This document shows positions 15,637-23,600 of a stretch of DNA of 47,818 bases, piece after piece; position 1 is the first letter of the stretch; every line of letters starts with the position of its first letter. A model generated the notes under the pieces. The model had not been told where the DNA came from. It saw only the letters and a program-made list of their open reading frames with translations, and did no database searches. The translations under genes were made by a program, and so were the position numbers. Source of the stretch: Nostoc linckia z4 (GTDB lineage: Bacteria; Cyanobacteriota; Cyanobacteriia; Cyanobacteriales; Nostocaceae); contig NZ_LAHA01000061.1 in assembly GCF_002608075.1 (NCBI RefSeq), positions 1-47,818 of the forward strand. Direction: 5' to 3'.

Positions 15637-16896
15637 CTACTTGAGACGATAAAGTATCTCGCCCGCCTTGGGTACGAGTAAAATACCTTCATGCTCCCGA
15701 TGAGACCATTGTGTTAATTCAATTGTAGCCGGATCGCGATAGCTCAAATTATGAGCAGCACAACGTTCTGGAGAAATACCAGTAGCTAGAGTTACGCGAA
15801 TTCGAGGTTTTTCACCTTCTAGAAAATCAAAAGTACCCATACCTTTTAAGTGCGTACTATGTGCTAGCACTCCCGCAGGATATTCTTGGAATTTATCCCA
15901 TTGTTTCAAAAAATAATCGCGCACATGATAACCAATTTCTGCTAAAACTCTGCCATGTGTGTAGCTAAATTCAGTAATATGAGGTGCATAAATAATCACT
16001 TCTCCTCCATCCGCTACTACTGGCTCTAATTTGTACATGCCTTTAGCAGCTGTCCAAATATCATCGTACATTTCAGGCATCACAGAAAGCACTTGTTTAA
16101 AAGGCTTATCTACATATTTAATATGCAATTTAGCTGATAATTTAGCAGCAGCTTCCCAGGCTAAATCTGGTTTATCTATATAAAGTCCAGCTAACTGATT
16201 TGTTTTCGGCGCAACCACCATTGCCAAGCAAAGTTTCCGCGTCGGAATCATGCTAGCGGCTCGATTTATTAACCGCCGAACTGGGGTGACTCCCGGCGTA
16301 CCGATAATTTCATAACAAGTGATTAAAGCTCCTAACCAGTGTGATAAATTTATGACTTCCTGACCGCTAATACCAGGAAAAAAATATTTATTTCCCCCAG
16401 AAAAGCCAACAACTTCGTGGGGAAATACCGGGCCGCAAATAATTATCAAATCATATTCTACCACCAACTTATTAACACGCACATCAACTTCTTGATGCAG
16501 CATTCCATTACTAATTTCTGCTATTTCCGCCGCCGAAATTACTCCACAAGAAATAAAAGTTTCTGGTAGATGCCAAAGGTGATTAAAGATATTAATTTTT
16601 TTAAAAGTAGTTTTTCTTTCCTCGGCTGTCACCCCGACTAAACGATTGATTTGTTCCTCACTCATGGGGTTATGCGTACCCAGAGCAATTAAAAAATCTA
16701 ATGCTGCAACCCTGTGACTCAACTCTTGATAAAGTAGTCGAAACATTTGCGGAATGGGAGCAGTGCGCGTACCATCAGGAATTAAAACTAAGATGCGCTG
16801 TCCATCAAACTGAGGATTTGCTAAAGCTTGATGAACTAATAAGGAAACTTCCTCCTTAGCAAGTGTGCCATTATTCGTTACGGCTAATGAATGCAT
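15637..16896 (-). CDS. LarA-superfamily nickel-pincer racemase/epimerase, predicted D-mannonate/D-gluconate 2-epimerase
   Basis: A 419-residue member of the lactate racemase (LarA, DUF2088) superfamily, which inverts alpha-hydroxy acids at C2 using a nickel-pincer nucleotide cofactor. All expected residues are seen: D41-G-T-R44, H75 in ALGTHNP, H160 in PHEVVGFSGG, K170 (cofactor lysine) and H186 in LSHW; the spacings H160-K170 and K170-H186 equal those of H174-K184-H200 in LarA. A D-gluconate 2-epimerase branch (GntE) of this superfamily is described. Here the gene begins 2 bases after the SDR and is the last gene of the lacI-uxaC-SDR operon, with gntK nearby. Mannonate and gluconate are C2 epimers, so this enzyme would join the two halves. 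The larBCE cofactor genes are not in the window. Confidence 0.8.
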   Translation of the reverse strand: MHSLAVTNNGTLAKEEVSLLVHQALANPQFDGQRILVLIPDGTRTAPIPQMFRLLYQELSHRVAALDFLIALGTHNPMSEEQINRLVGVTAEERKTTFKKINIFNHLWHLPETFISCGVISAAEIAEISNGMLHQEVDVRVNKLVVEYDLIIICGPVFPHEVVGFSGGNKYFFPGISGQEVINLSHWLGALITCYEIIGTPGVTPVRRLINRAASMIPTRKLCLAMVVAPKTNQLAGLYIDKPDLAWEAAAKLSAKLHIKYVDKPFKQVLSVMPEMYDDIWTAAKGMYKLEPVVADGGEVIIYAPHITEFSYTHGRVLAEIGYHVRDYFLKQWDKFQEYPAGVLAHSTHLKGMGTFDFLEGEKPRIRVTLATGISPERCAAHNLSYRDPATIELTQWSHREHEGILLVPKAGEILYRLK

Positions 16897-16898
16897 TT

Positions 16899-17735
16899 TT
16901 AAACTCCACTGTAGATGCTAAAGCCACCGTCCACCGGCACAACTACGCCGTTGACGAAACTAGAACCAGAACTGCATAACCAAATCAAAGTACTGAGTAA
17001 TTCCTGGGGTTCGCCAAAACGTCCGGCTGGCGTATGGTGAATAATTTTTTGTCCGCGATCGCTTAAACTACCATCAGTATTCAACAATAAATTGCGATTT
17101 TGTTCGCCAATAAAAAAACCAGGTGCAATGGCATTGACTCGCAACCCAGATCCATATTTTTGAGCCAGTTCCACAGCTAACCAACGAGTAAAGTTATCTA
17201 TGGCCGCCTTCGCCGCCGAATAACCAACCACCCGACTAATAACACGGATAGCAGACATGGAAGAAATATTCACAATACAACCTTGGGGTTGATTTTTCTC
17301 CACCATCGCTTGTCCAAAAACTTGACTTGGTAATAAAGTCCCCATCAAGTTGAGACTCACAACTTCCTCAAATGCGATGTGTGGCATTTCAAAAAAGCTA
17401 GCATCAGCTGTAATTGTGGCGGCGGCAACATTACCACCAGCCGCATTTACTAGGATGTCTATTTGACCCCAATGTTTTAGGATAGCTTGTTTGGCTATTT
17501 CTAATTGGGAGCGATCGCCAACATCCGCCAGCACCACCATACTTTCCCCACCATTGGCAGTAATATTAGCTACCACTGCATCCGCCCGCATTTGATTGCG
17601 TCCGATAACCACCACTCGCCCTCCCGCCAGCGCCAAACCCCGCGCCATCGCCCCACCAAGCACCCCAGAACCACCAGTAACTACTGCTACTTGGTCTTTG
17701 AGGCTAAAAAGTTTCTCCAAAATCAAATCTGGCAT
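16899..17735 (-). CDS. short-chain dehydrogenase, predicted D-fructuronate reductase (D-mannonate oxidoreductase)
   Basis: A 278-residue classical SDR: cofactor site TGGSGVLG (20-27), NAAG (97-100), catalytic S158/S159 region, Y172 and K176 in YSAAK. The C-terminal part HTPAGRFGEPQEL and the ending PVDGGFSIYSGV are what I remember from SDR-type mannonate oxidoreductases; the same fold also includes gluconate 5-dehydrogenase. It would reduce D-fructuronate to D-mannonate with NAD(P)H in the cytosol. It lies between uxaC (128 bases upstream) and the LarA homologue (2 bases downstream), all leftward, which supports this assignment. The gap to uxaC contains CGCAAAGG repeats. Confidence 0.78.
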   Translation of the reverse strand: MPDLILEKLFSLKDQVAVVTGGSGVLGGAMARGLALAGGRVVVIGRNQMRADAVVANITANGGESMVVLADVGDRSQLEIAKQAILKHWGQIDILVNAAGGNVAAATITADASFFEMPHIAFEEVVSLNLMGTLLPSQVFGQAMVEKNQPQGCIVNISSMSAIRVISRVVGYSAAKAAIDNFTRWLAVELAQKYGSGLRVNAIAPGFFIGEQNRNLLLNTDGSLSDRGQKIIHHTPAGRFGEPQELLSTLIWLCSSGSSFVNGVVVPVDGGFSIYSGV

Positions 17736-17863
17736 TGATCATTCCTCGAACATCATGAAACTCTGCGTCTGTTTGCGTTTACTCAGCGTCCCTTTGCGTT
17801 AAAAAAATTACTTCTTTCAACGCAAAGGAACGCCAAGGTTGGCGCAAAGGAACACAGAGGTTT

Positions 17864-19285
17864 TTAGTTTAATTTGTAAGCAACCTTCGCCAGGTCATAA
17901 GCTAAAGCATGAGCCATTCCATAGCCTTCCTCTTCCTCAATTAATCCCCGTATTACCAACCCTGCCAACCAATTACAAGCTACACGCCGCCACACTGTGT
18001 GACGAGCAGGAATGGAAACAAAAGCCCGCGTATCATCGTTAAAACCTGCGGTGTTATAAAGTCCGGCGGTTTCCATCACTTGATTGAAGTATCGTTCCAT
18101 ACCATTTATGCTGTCGTGGAACCACCAAGGCGGCCCCAACAAAACTGCGGGATAATGACCGGCTAAGGGAGCTAGTTCGCGGCTATAAGTGCTTTCATCC
18201 AATCCAAACAAAATTAAGTGAAAGTCTTTGTGATTACCGTAGGCTGTCAACAAGGGATGCAAATTTTCTGTCCACTCTATTTTTAAAGGAATGTCAGCAC
18301 CTTTATCAGACCCAAATTGCTCAAACACAGCTTGATTATGGTTACGCATAATACCGCAATGCATCTGCATCACCAAACCATCTTCTACACTCATCCGGGC
18401 CATTTCCACGAACATGTGGCCGGTAAAACGCTCTGCATCGCCTGGATTTAATTTGTTAGCCAATGCTCTGGCAAAAATGGCTTCTGCTTCTTCGTCAGTA
18501 AGTCGGTTGGTATAAGGTGTAGCTGCACTATGGTCGGTAGCTGTGGCTCCCATTTTTTTGAAAAAACCTCGACGTTCTTCTAGGGTTTCCACGAAGGCAG
18601 TGTAAGTAGTAATTTCTCGCCCCACAGTGCTTTCCAGCTTGGTTAAATTTTCCCGCCAACTAGGAGTATTGAGGTTGACTACTGCATCTGGGCGGAATGT
18701 GGGTTTTATGTGAGTCAAACCTTCTTGGTGTAGGGATTGATGGTACTCAAGAGGATCGCTGGCTGCATCAGTGGTGCAAAGGACTTCGATGTTAAATTTT
18801 TTGAATAAAGCACGAGGTGAAAATTCCGGTAACAATAACAGCTTTTGCAGATAATCGTAGATATATCCAGCATTGCGAGAATTTAAAGGTTCATCCACTC
18901 CAAAGACGTTATTAAGTTCGTCTTTCAGCCACAACCCAGAGGGAGTACCTTGGAATAAGTAAAAATTGTCGGCGAAAAGTTGCCAGATTTTACGGTGGTC
19001 GGTTTCTACTGGCGAACCATCACGGCTAGGTATGCCCAAAGCCGATAAAGGTATGCCCCGACTATAAAGCATACGGAAAATGTAATGGTCGGGAATAATC
19101 AATAATTCAGTGGGGGAACCAAAACAAGCTGCGGGATTAGCCAACAAAGCCGGGTCTACGTGTCCGTGGGGACACACTAAAGGCAGACTAGATATACTAT
19201 AAAAAAATTGACGTGCTAGCTGTCTTTGTTCTGGTTCTGGAGCAAAACAGCGATCGCTAGATAAACTCCATTTTTTAGTTAACAT
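17864..19285 (-). CDS. uxaC: glucuronate (uronate) isomerase
   Basis: A 473-residue amidohydrolase-fold enzyme, the usual length for UxaC, converting D-glucuronate to D-fructuronate (or galacturonate to tagaturonate). Seen: CPHGHVDPALL with the metal-binding H40-x-H42, the TTDAASDPLEYH block, VMQMHCGIMRNHN, and the WWFHDSINGMERY segment near the C-terminus. The ATG at 19283-19285 is chosen over an upstream frame because the extra residues come from a CCCAATG repeat. It starts 7 bases after the lacI stop, so the two are co-transcribed. Nothing in the cluster indicates galacturonate use; the presence of MIOX nearby makes glucuronate the natural substrate. Confidence 0.93.
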   Translation of the reverse strand: MLTKKWSLSSDRCFAPEPEQRQLARQFFYSISSLPLVCPHGHVDPALLANPAACFGSPTELLIIPDHYIFRMLYSRGIPLSALGIPSRDGSPVETDHRKIWQLFADNFYLFQGTPSGLWLKDELNNVFGVDEPLNSRNAGYIYDYLQKLLLLPEFSPRALFKKFNIEVLCTTDAASDPLEYHQSLHQEGLTHIKPTFRPDAVVNLNTPSWRENLTKLESTVGREITTYTAFVETLEERRGFFKKMGATATDHSAATPYTNRLTDEEAEAIFARALANKLNPGDAERFTGHMFVEMARMSVEDGLVMQMHCGIMRNHNQAVFEQFGSDKGADIPLKIEWTENLHPLLTAYGNHKDFHLILFGLDESTYSRELAPLAGHYPAVLLGPPWWFHDSINGMERYFNQVMETAGLYNTAGFNDDTRAFVSIPARHTVWRRVACNWLAGLVIRGLIEEEEGYGMAHALAYDLAKVAYKLN

Positions 19286-19292
19286 ATTATTT

Positions 19293-20456
19293 CTAAGTAA
19301 TTGAAAATGGGCATTGGACATTGGGCATTGGGCATTGGGTCGGGGGTACGGGACATTGCCCATCTGGCATTATGAGTACTGAGTTAGCAGTTAGGAATTC
19401 TCTGCTGTGCCCCTCTGCACCGGCGCTTTGTTGCTCAAATGCAGTAGTACTATTGCGCTTGACTACAAAAGGTGACAGAACCAGATTTTCTACACTTTTC
19501 TCTTCTAATAAATCGAGTAACATTTGCATCGCCGAGCGACCAATTTCCAATTTTGGTTGGCACACCGTTGTCAATGATGGTGTTACGTAACGGCAAAGAG
19601 CAATGTCATCAAATCCAACTAAACTTAAATTTTGCGGTATCAAAATATTTAGTTCTTGGCAGGCTAAGAGAGCGCCAACCGCTACCATATCGTTGTAACA
19701 AAAGATGCCTGTAACACCAGTTGTCAATAGTTTAGGTAGCATCTTTTTTCCTGTATCAACATCGTTGATTCTGGTATTTTCTTCATCACTAATTGCCACC
19801 CAATCACTGTTTTCTGGTAACCCGGCTTCCCTCAAAGCCCTACGATATCCTTCTAAACGCAAGTAATTGGACTGACTGCGATCGCCCACACCCAAATAAC
19901 CAATAGCCCTATGCCCCAATTCAATCAAATGCTCTACCGCTAATCGACCACCTAAAAAATCATCCACTTTTACTGTATGAAATGTTTCAGGTTGGTCTTC
20001 CGTTTGACTATTAATTAATACTGTTGGAACCGCAATTTCTCCGATTTTATTTGTATTTTTTTTATTGATTCGGGAATCAGTGACTAATATGCCATCAACT
20101 CTCCGACGATGAAAGTTATCAATAGCTGCTATTTCCTGCTCGAAATCTCGATGTGAAGCAGTTAAGAAAACACTCAAACCAGCTGTTCTCGCTACCTGCT
20201 CTATTCCCTCTACTACCTCAGCATAAAAAGGATCGGCAATGGAAGTCACCACTACCCCGACAGTATTAGTACGTTGAGTTTGCAAGCTTTGAGCAATGGC
20301 ATTCGGCACATAGTTCATTTCCCGCGCTATCTTCTGAATTTCCTCTCGCACCTTCGGGCTAATGAGAGAGTTATCTCGCAAAGCACGGGAAACTGTAGAA
20401 TGAGAAACACCTGCCCTACGAGCTATATCTTCTATTGAAACTTTTCGTTTCTTCAT
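19293..20456 (-). CDS. LacI-family transcriptional regulator of the inositol/uronate island
   Basis: A 387-residue LacI/GalR protein. The N-terminal helix-turn-helix is VSIEDIARRAGVSHSTVSRAL (split here only for reading: recognition part GVSHSTVSRALRD) with hinge YVPNAIAQSLQT; the periplasmic-binding-like sensor domain follows to about residue 340 with DPFYAEVVEGIE and GFDDIALCRYVTPSLTTV. The last 30 or so residues are unusual: QCPVPPTQCPMPNVQCP is encoded by a CCCAATG/CCCCATG repeat. It is the first gene of the operon with uxaC, the SDR and the LarA homologue. A palindrome in its own 5' leader and two before MIOX suggest autoregulation and control of the pathway. The inducer is probably inositol or a uronate; that is inference. 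Confidence 0.88.
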   Translation of the reverse strand: MKKRKVSIEDIARRAGVSHSTVSRALRDNSLISPKVREEIQKIAREMNYVPNAIAQSLQTQRTNTVGVVVTSIADPFYAEVVEGIEQVARTAGLSVFLTASHRDFEQEIAAIDNFHRRRVDGILVTDSRINKKNTNKIGEIAVPTVLINSQTEDQPETFHTVKVDDFLGGRLAVEHLIELGHRAIGYLGVGDRSQSNYLRLEGYRRALREAGLPENSDWVAISDEENTRINDVDTGKKMLPKLLTTGVTGIFCYNDMVAVGALLACQELNILIPQNLSLVGFDDIALCRYVTPSLTTVCQPKLEIGRSAMQMLLDLLEEKSVENLVLSPFVVKRNSTTAFEQQSAGAEGHSREFLTANSVLIMPDGQCPVPPTQCPMPNVQCPFSIT

Positions 20457-20473
20457 GATTTTACCATAATTAA

Positions 20474-20487
20474 TGCAAACGTGTGCA
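20474..20487. promoter_or_regulatory. LacI-type operator before the lacI-uxaC operon
   Basis: TGCAAACGTGTGCA, an imperfect palindrome extended by AA/TT on each side (20472-20489). It lies between the predicted promoter and the ATG at 20456, about +5 to +18 of the transcript, an ideal place for a repressor. It differs at a single base from the operator core at 21901-21914. Confidence 0.75.
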
Positions 20488-20498
20488 TTATAATTCTA

Positions 20499-20527
20499 AT
20501 TATTAGCAAAGTTGAGTTATCTGTCAA
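20499..20527 (-). promoter_or_regulatory. sigma-70 promoter of the lacI-uxaC-SDR-larA operon
   Basis: Read on the minus strand, TTGACA (20522-20527) is followed after exactly 17 bases by AATAAT (20499-20504). This is a perfect -35 and a five-of-six -10. The start of transcription would be near 20492, 36 bases before the lacI ATG, with the operator just downstream. Confidence 0.7.
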
Positions 20528-20889
20528 TGCATTCACTTTCCTAACTCAGCATAAAATTGAGATTAATGTCAAAATGTAACAAAAAATCAAGTTATGACGG
20601 ATTTACAGGGAACAGGGTTGGGGGAACTCTTAAGGAATACAGCAATTTCTGTTGGATTAGAAAATGTATAAATATTTATGCAAATGGCACTTATCAATTT
20701 ACTGATTTGGGAAGTGGAAAAAATGAACTATTTCGGTTGAGGTTGTTGACTGTTGATTGTTGACTGTTGACTGTTGACTGTTGATTGTTAATACTTCGCT
20801 TTTTTGCAAAACTATGAACCAATACAGTTCAGATAACCCTGTTTCCTTGCCTTTACAGAGGATCTTTCTTAACCCAAGCGTATTGAACT
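20528..20889. other. divergent intergenic region between lacI and gntK
   Basis: The right part holds a heptanucleotide repeat of TTGACTG/TTGATTG units (about 20744-20789) and the 32-bp dispersed repeat at 20855-20886. No operator-like palindrome was found close to gntK. A short rightward frame at 20557-20763 shows no similarity to anything known and is not called as a gene. Confidence 0.55.
20855..20886. repeat. 32-bp dispersed repeat forming the gntK leader
   Basis: ACAGAGGATCTTTCTTAACC plus the following AAGCGTATTGA is found again in inverse orientation at 40254-40285 with a single mismatch in 32 bases. Here it ends 3 bases before the gntK ATG, so the ribosome-binding region of gntK is made of repeat sequence. 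Confidence 0.85.
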
Positions 20890-21390
20890 ATGAACGACAA
20901 ATCAATGATTATCATCATAATGGGTGTTTCTGGAGCTGGTAAAACCACCATCGGAAAACTGCTAGCAAATTCTTTAGACTGGGAATTTAGCGACGCTGAT
21001 GCTTTTCATTCGCCAGAAAACGTTGAGAAAATGCGGTGTGGTATTCCTCTGACAGAAGCTGATAGAATACCTTGGTTACATGATTTGCAAATAGCTATTA
21101 AAAATTGGCTGCAAGAAAATAAAAGTATGGTGCTGGCGTGTTCGGCTCTTAAAGAAAGCTATCGTCAATTTCTGGTTGTAGATAGCGAACGCATCAAGTT
21201 AGTTTACCTCAAAGGGTCTTATGAATTAATTCAAAAACGCTTGCAAGAGCGTCATAATCACTACATGAGCGAAAAATTGCTCGATACCCAGTTTAATACC
21301 CTAGAAGAACCATTAGACACCTTATATATAGATGTTATCGAAACACCCCAGGTAATTGTACAAAACATCAGAACATCTTTAGGAATTTAG
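20890..21390 (+). CDS. gntK: gluconokinase
   Basis: A 166-residue kinase of the GntK/shikimate kinase type: ATP + D-gluconate to 6-phospho-D-gluconate, in the cytosol. Walker A GVSGAGKT at 12-19, then DADAFHSPENVEKMRCGIPL with the gluconate-binding DxDxxH pattern, LTEADRIPWL and ACSALKESYR, all diagnostic of GntK, and a C-terminal MSEKLLDTQFNTLEEP. The length equals the family norm. No clear Shine-Dalgarno stands before the ATG; an internal ATG at residue 6 is possible. It is divergent from the lacI operon and is followed by DUF1815 and MIOX on the same strand. It would send gluconate formed in this island into the oxidative pentose phosphate pathway. Confidence 0.93.
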   Translation: MNDKSMIIIIMGVSGAGKTTIGKLLANSLDWEFSDADAFHSPENVEKMRCGIPLTEADRIPWLHDLQIAIKNWLQENKSMVLACSALKESYRQFLVVDSERIKLVYLKGSYELIQKRLQERHNHYMSEKLLDTQFNTLEEPLDTLYIDVIETPQVIVQNIRTSLGI

Positions 21391-21479
21391 CGTTATAGGC
21401 TTCCCCATTCCCCATTCCCTATTGCCTATTCCCCTTGATAAAGCATAAATCAGGAATCCGATATTGGTAGGAGACAACA

Positions 21480-21827
21480 ATGTTTCTCAGATTAGCGCAA
21501 CAATATCAGCAAGTCGTTCAAGACTTGGTAATTAATCTACAAGCTTTGTCCATTGCACTTGAGCGGCGTGGTTATACTACGTCTTGCTATACGTGCGGCG
21601 ACCAAATCAAAAGTGCTTCATTTATGGTGAGTTTGGCAGAAAAGCACATAATTCGGTTTTTAGTGTCTGATTACGGTATTACTTGGATGGAAATTTGGGA
21701 CGACCGCGAATTAATGAAGTTAGAGGGTGCAGAAGCAATCAATCAGCTTGAAGAACTAGCTAACATCGTCAAGTATCCCCAGCAAGAAATCAACATTGTT
21801 AACTATTCACAGCGAAAGATGCACTAA
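21480..21827 (+). CDS. DUF1815 family protein
   Basis: A 115-residue protein starting MFLRLAQQYQQVVQDLV, followed by LERRGYTTSCYTCGDQIKSA, RFLVSDYGITWMEIWDDREL and LEGAEAINQLEELANIVKY. This is the pattern of DUF1815, a small soluble family found in cyanobacteria with no established role. A good ribosome binding site (TAGGAG) precedes the ATG by 6 bases. The CYTC pair may bind metal. It sits between gntK (89 bases upstream) and MIOX, so it may share their transcript, but nothing shows that it belongs to sugar metabolism. Confidence 0.8.
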   Translation: MFLRLAQQYQQVVQDLVINLQALSIALERRGYTTSCYTCGDQIKSASFMVSLAEKHIIRFLVSDYGITWMEIWDDRELMKLEGAEAINQLEELANIVKYPQQEINIVNYSQRKMH

Positions 21828-21895
21828 GTAAAGTAAAGAATGTTTGCTGAAGGGGGAAGGTAGGCTTGTGCAAATAGATAGAAAACTTAATAGTT

Positions 21896-21919
21896 ATTTT
21901 TGCACACGTGTGCAAAAAT
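21896..21919. promoter_or_regulatory. LacI-type operator 1 before MIOX (24-bp perfect palindrome)
   Basis: The core TGCACACGTGTGCA (21901-21914) is flanked by ATTTT and AAAAT, giving 24 bases of perfect dyad symmetry. It shares its core with the sites at 20474-20487 and 21944-21957. A CG at the centre is typical of LacI/GalR operators. TTGCAC within it could also serve as a -35 element, but no good -10 follows. Confidence 0.8.
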
Positions 21920-21943
21920 AAAGAATAAGCAAATTGAAATTTA

Positions 21944-21957
21944 TGCACAGGTGTGCA
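21944..21957. promoter_or_regulatory. LacI-type operator 2 before MIOX
   Basis: TGCACAGGTGTGCA, centred 43 bases (about four helical turns) from operator 1, on the same face of the helix. It ends 16 bases before the chosen MIOX ATG, so a bound repressor would block transcription. Two sites in phase would allow cooperative binding by a dimer pair. Confidence 0.75.
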
Positions 21958-21973
21958 AAACCCCTATAAAAAT

Positions 21974-22858
21974 ATGTCTCAAGCTCTACATCATCGCTCA
22001 AATAATCTCTTACATTCCCTAGAAGAATGGGAAAAAGACTTACTCAATCGCTATCCCGATCCCAACACCATAGTTAAAGAAGGTAAAACTGTTGAAGCTT
22101 ACAGAAATTATGAAACAACTATTAGAGATACAGTTAAAGAGTTTTACCGCTTAAACCACATCAATCAAACATATGATTTTGTACTCCAGAAAAAAGCGGA
22201 GTTTTTAAAGTTTGACAAACAAGAAATGAGTGTTTGGGATGCAGTGGAATTTTTGAATCAATTAGTGGACGATTCAGATCCCGATACAGACTTAGACCAA
22301 CTACAACATTTATTGCAAACATCAGAAGCCATTCGTGCTGATGGTCATCCTGATTGGATGGTGCTGACTGGTTTCTTTCACGATATGGGAAAAGTACTTT
22401 GTTTATTTGGCGAACCCCAATGGGCTACTGTTGGTGATACCTATCCTGTGGGTTGTGCGTTTTCAGATAAAATTGTTTTCTCGGAATTTTTTAAAGATAA
22501 TCCCGATTACAATAACCCAAAATATAACACTAAATATGGTGTATACGAACCGAATTGTGGATTAAGTAACGTACATCTTTCGTGGGGACACGATGAATAT
22601 TTTTATAGTATGATGAAACCTTACTTACCCGAACCTGCATTATACATCCTTCGCTATCATTCATTTTATCCTCAACATCGTGAGAACGCTTACCAGCATT
22701 TGATGGATAAACATGATGAAGAAATGTTTAAATGGGTGAAGTTATTCAATCCCTATGATTTATATTCAAAAAATCCCAATCCCCCTGATTGGCAAAAGCT
22801 CAAGCCATACTACGAAGACTTAGTAGCTAAATATTTACCGCCAACCTTAAAATTTTAA
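21974..22858 (+). CDS. myo-inositol oxygenase (MIOX)
   Basis: A 294-residue non-haem di-iron oxygenase: myo-inositol + O2 to D-glucuronate, cytosolic. All six iron ligands of the mammalian enzyme have counterparts: H112 (QHLLQT), H136-D137 (FFHDMGK), H206 (WGHDEY), H229 (RYHSFYP) and D262 (NPYDLYS). Also present are FGEPQWATVGDTYPVGC and YEPNCGLSNVHLSWGHDEY, typical for MIOX. A GTG 21 bases upstream is in frame, but it lies inside operator 2 and adds residues that are not family-like, so the ATG at 21974 is preferred. There is no evident Shine-Dalgarno. MIOX is common in eukaryotes and sporadic in bacteria, so transfer is plausible. The enzyme heads the glucuronate route encoded by the adjacent divergent operon. 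Confidence 0.95.
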   Translation: MSQALHHRSNNLLHSLEEWEKDLLNRYPDPNTIVKEGKTVEAYRNYETTIRDTVKEFYRLNHINQTYDFVLQKKAEFLKFDKQEMSVWDAVEFLNQLVDDSDPDTDLDQLQHLLQTSEAIRADGHPDWMVLTGFFHDMGKVLCLFGEPQWATVGDTYPVGCAFSDKIVFSEFFKDNPDYNNPKYNTKYGVYEPNCGLSNVHLSWGHDEYFYSMMKPYLPEPALYILRYHSFYPQHRENAYQHLMDKHDEEMFKWVKLFNPYDLYSKNPNPPDWQKLKPYYEDLVAKYLPPTLKF

Positions 22859-23600
22859 ATTTTCGGTTCCTGATTGAGTCTCTCAAGATTGCAAACATTT
22901 CTCTCCAAATCTCAACCAAAGAAAATATTTTCCCAAACACAATAGCACAATTTGTGTCTGTGAAGACTAAAAAACAAATATATATTTAGTTTACAGTCAC
23001 TTGCTTGGTTTTATGGGATTATCTAGTCAACTGAAACAAGCGCAAAGCTAATTATTGCGTCTATTCTTTGACATCAAAATTTTTGTGCGCCCTCCCAAGG
23101 TTGCTTAATTATTGAGTGTCGCACTCATTTCGCCATCATAAAGGATGGAAAATAACTCATCTGACACGATATTACATTCAAATGGAAAACACTTCTTAAT
23201 TTTGTAAATTTCAATAAAGTAAATAATTGTTTGGGAAAATTACACGATAAAATGAAAAACCAAATAAGATTAGAAGTTTGAAATTTGCTCCCCTAAAGTT
23301 CTTGTAATTTTAGCAAATCAATTTTTTCAGACTAACCATTTTCAAATATAATTTTCCCAAAAAACAAATTTGTGAATTCTTACAACATTTAGTATTTTGC
23401 TGCCATCAGCAAAGACTTAATTTAGTGTAACTACCAGTAGCAACTCCAAGAACATCAAATTACAACAGATGTTCGACTTTAACTTGCCAAATTTAAAAGT
23501 AAAGCTAAACACTAAAGTTGTAAATATTCTATCATATTGCGGATTGATATTTTGCTAATTTTCCTCAAATTCAAAAGCATTGTTTGGATGATAGGTGAAT
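22859..23600. other. long non-coding region between MIOX and the ABC transporter
   Basis: About 740 bases, AT-rich, with no plausible ORF and none of the tandem repeats that fill other gaps in this window. It must contain the promoter of the transporter operon. I found no full copy of the TGCACACGTGTGCA operator; TTGCAAACATT near 22890 is at most a half-site. An unrecognised regulatory RNA or long leader is possible. Confidence 0.45.

Noticed and set aside
15637..16896. LarA homologue as a lactate racemase
   Set aside because: No lactate genes nearby, and the operon with uxaC and an SDR favours a sugar-acid substrate, although the motifs alone do not exclude it.
20557..20763. Short frame between lacI and gntK
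   Set aside because: No similarity, no ribosome binding site, and its end lies in a TTGACTG repeat.
22886..22900. TTGCAAACATT as a fourth LacI operator
   Set aside because: Only one half-site is present and the second half does not match.
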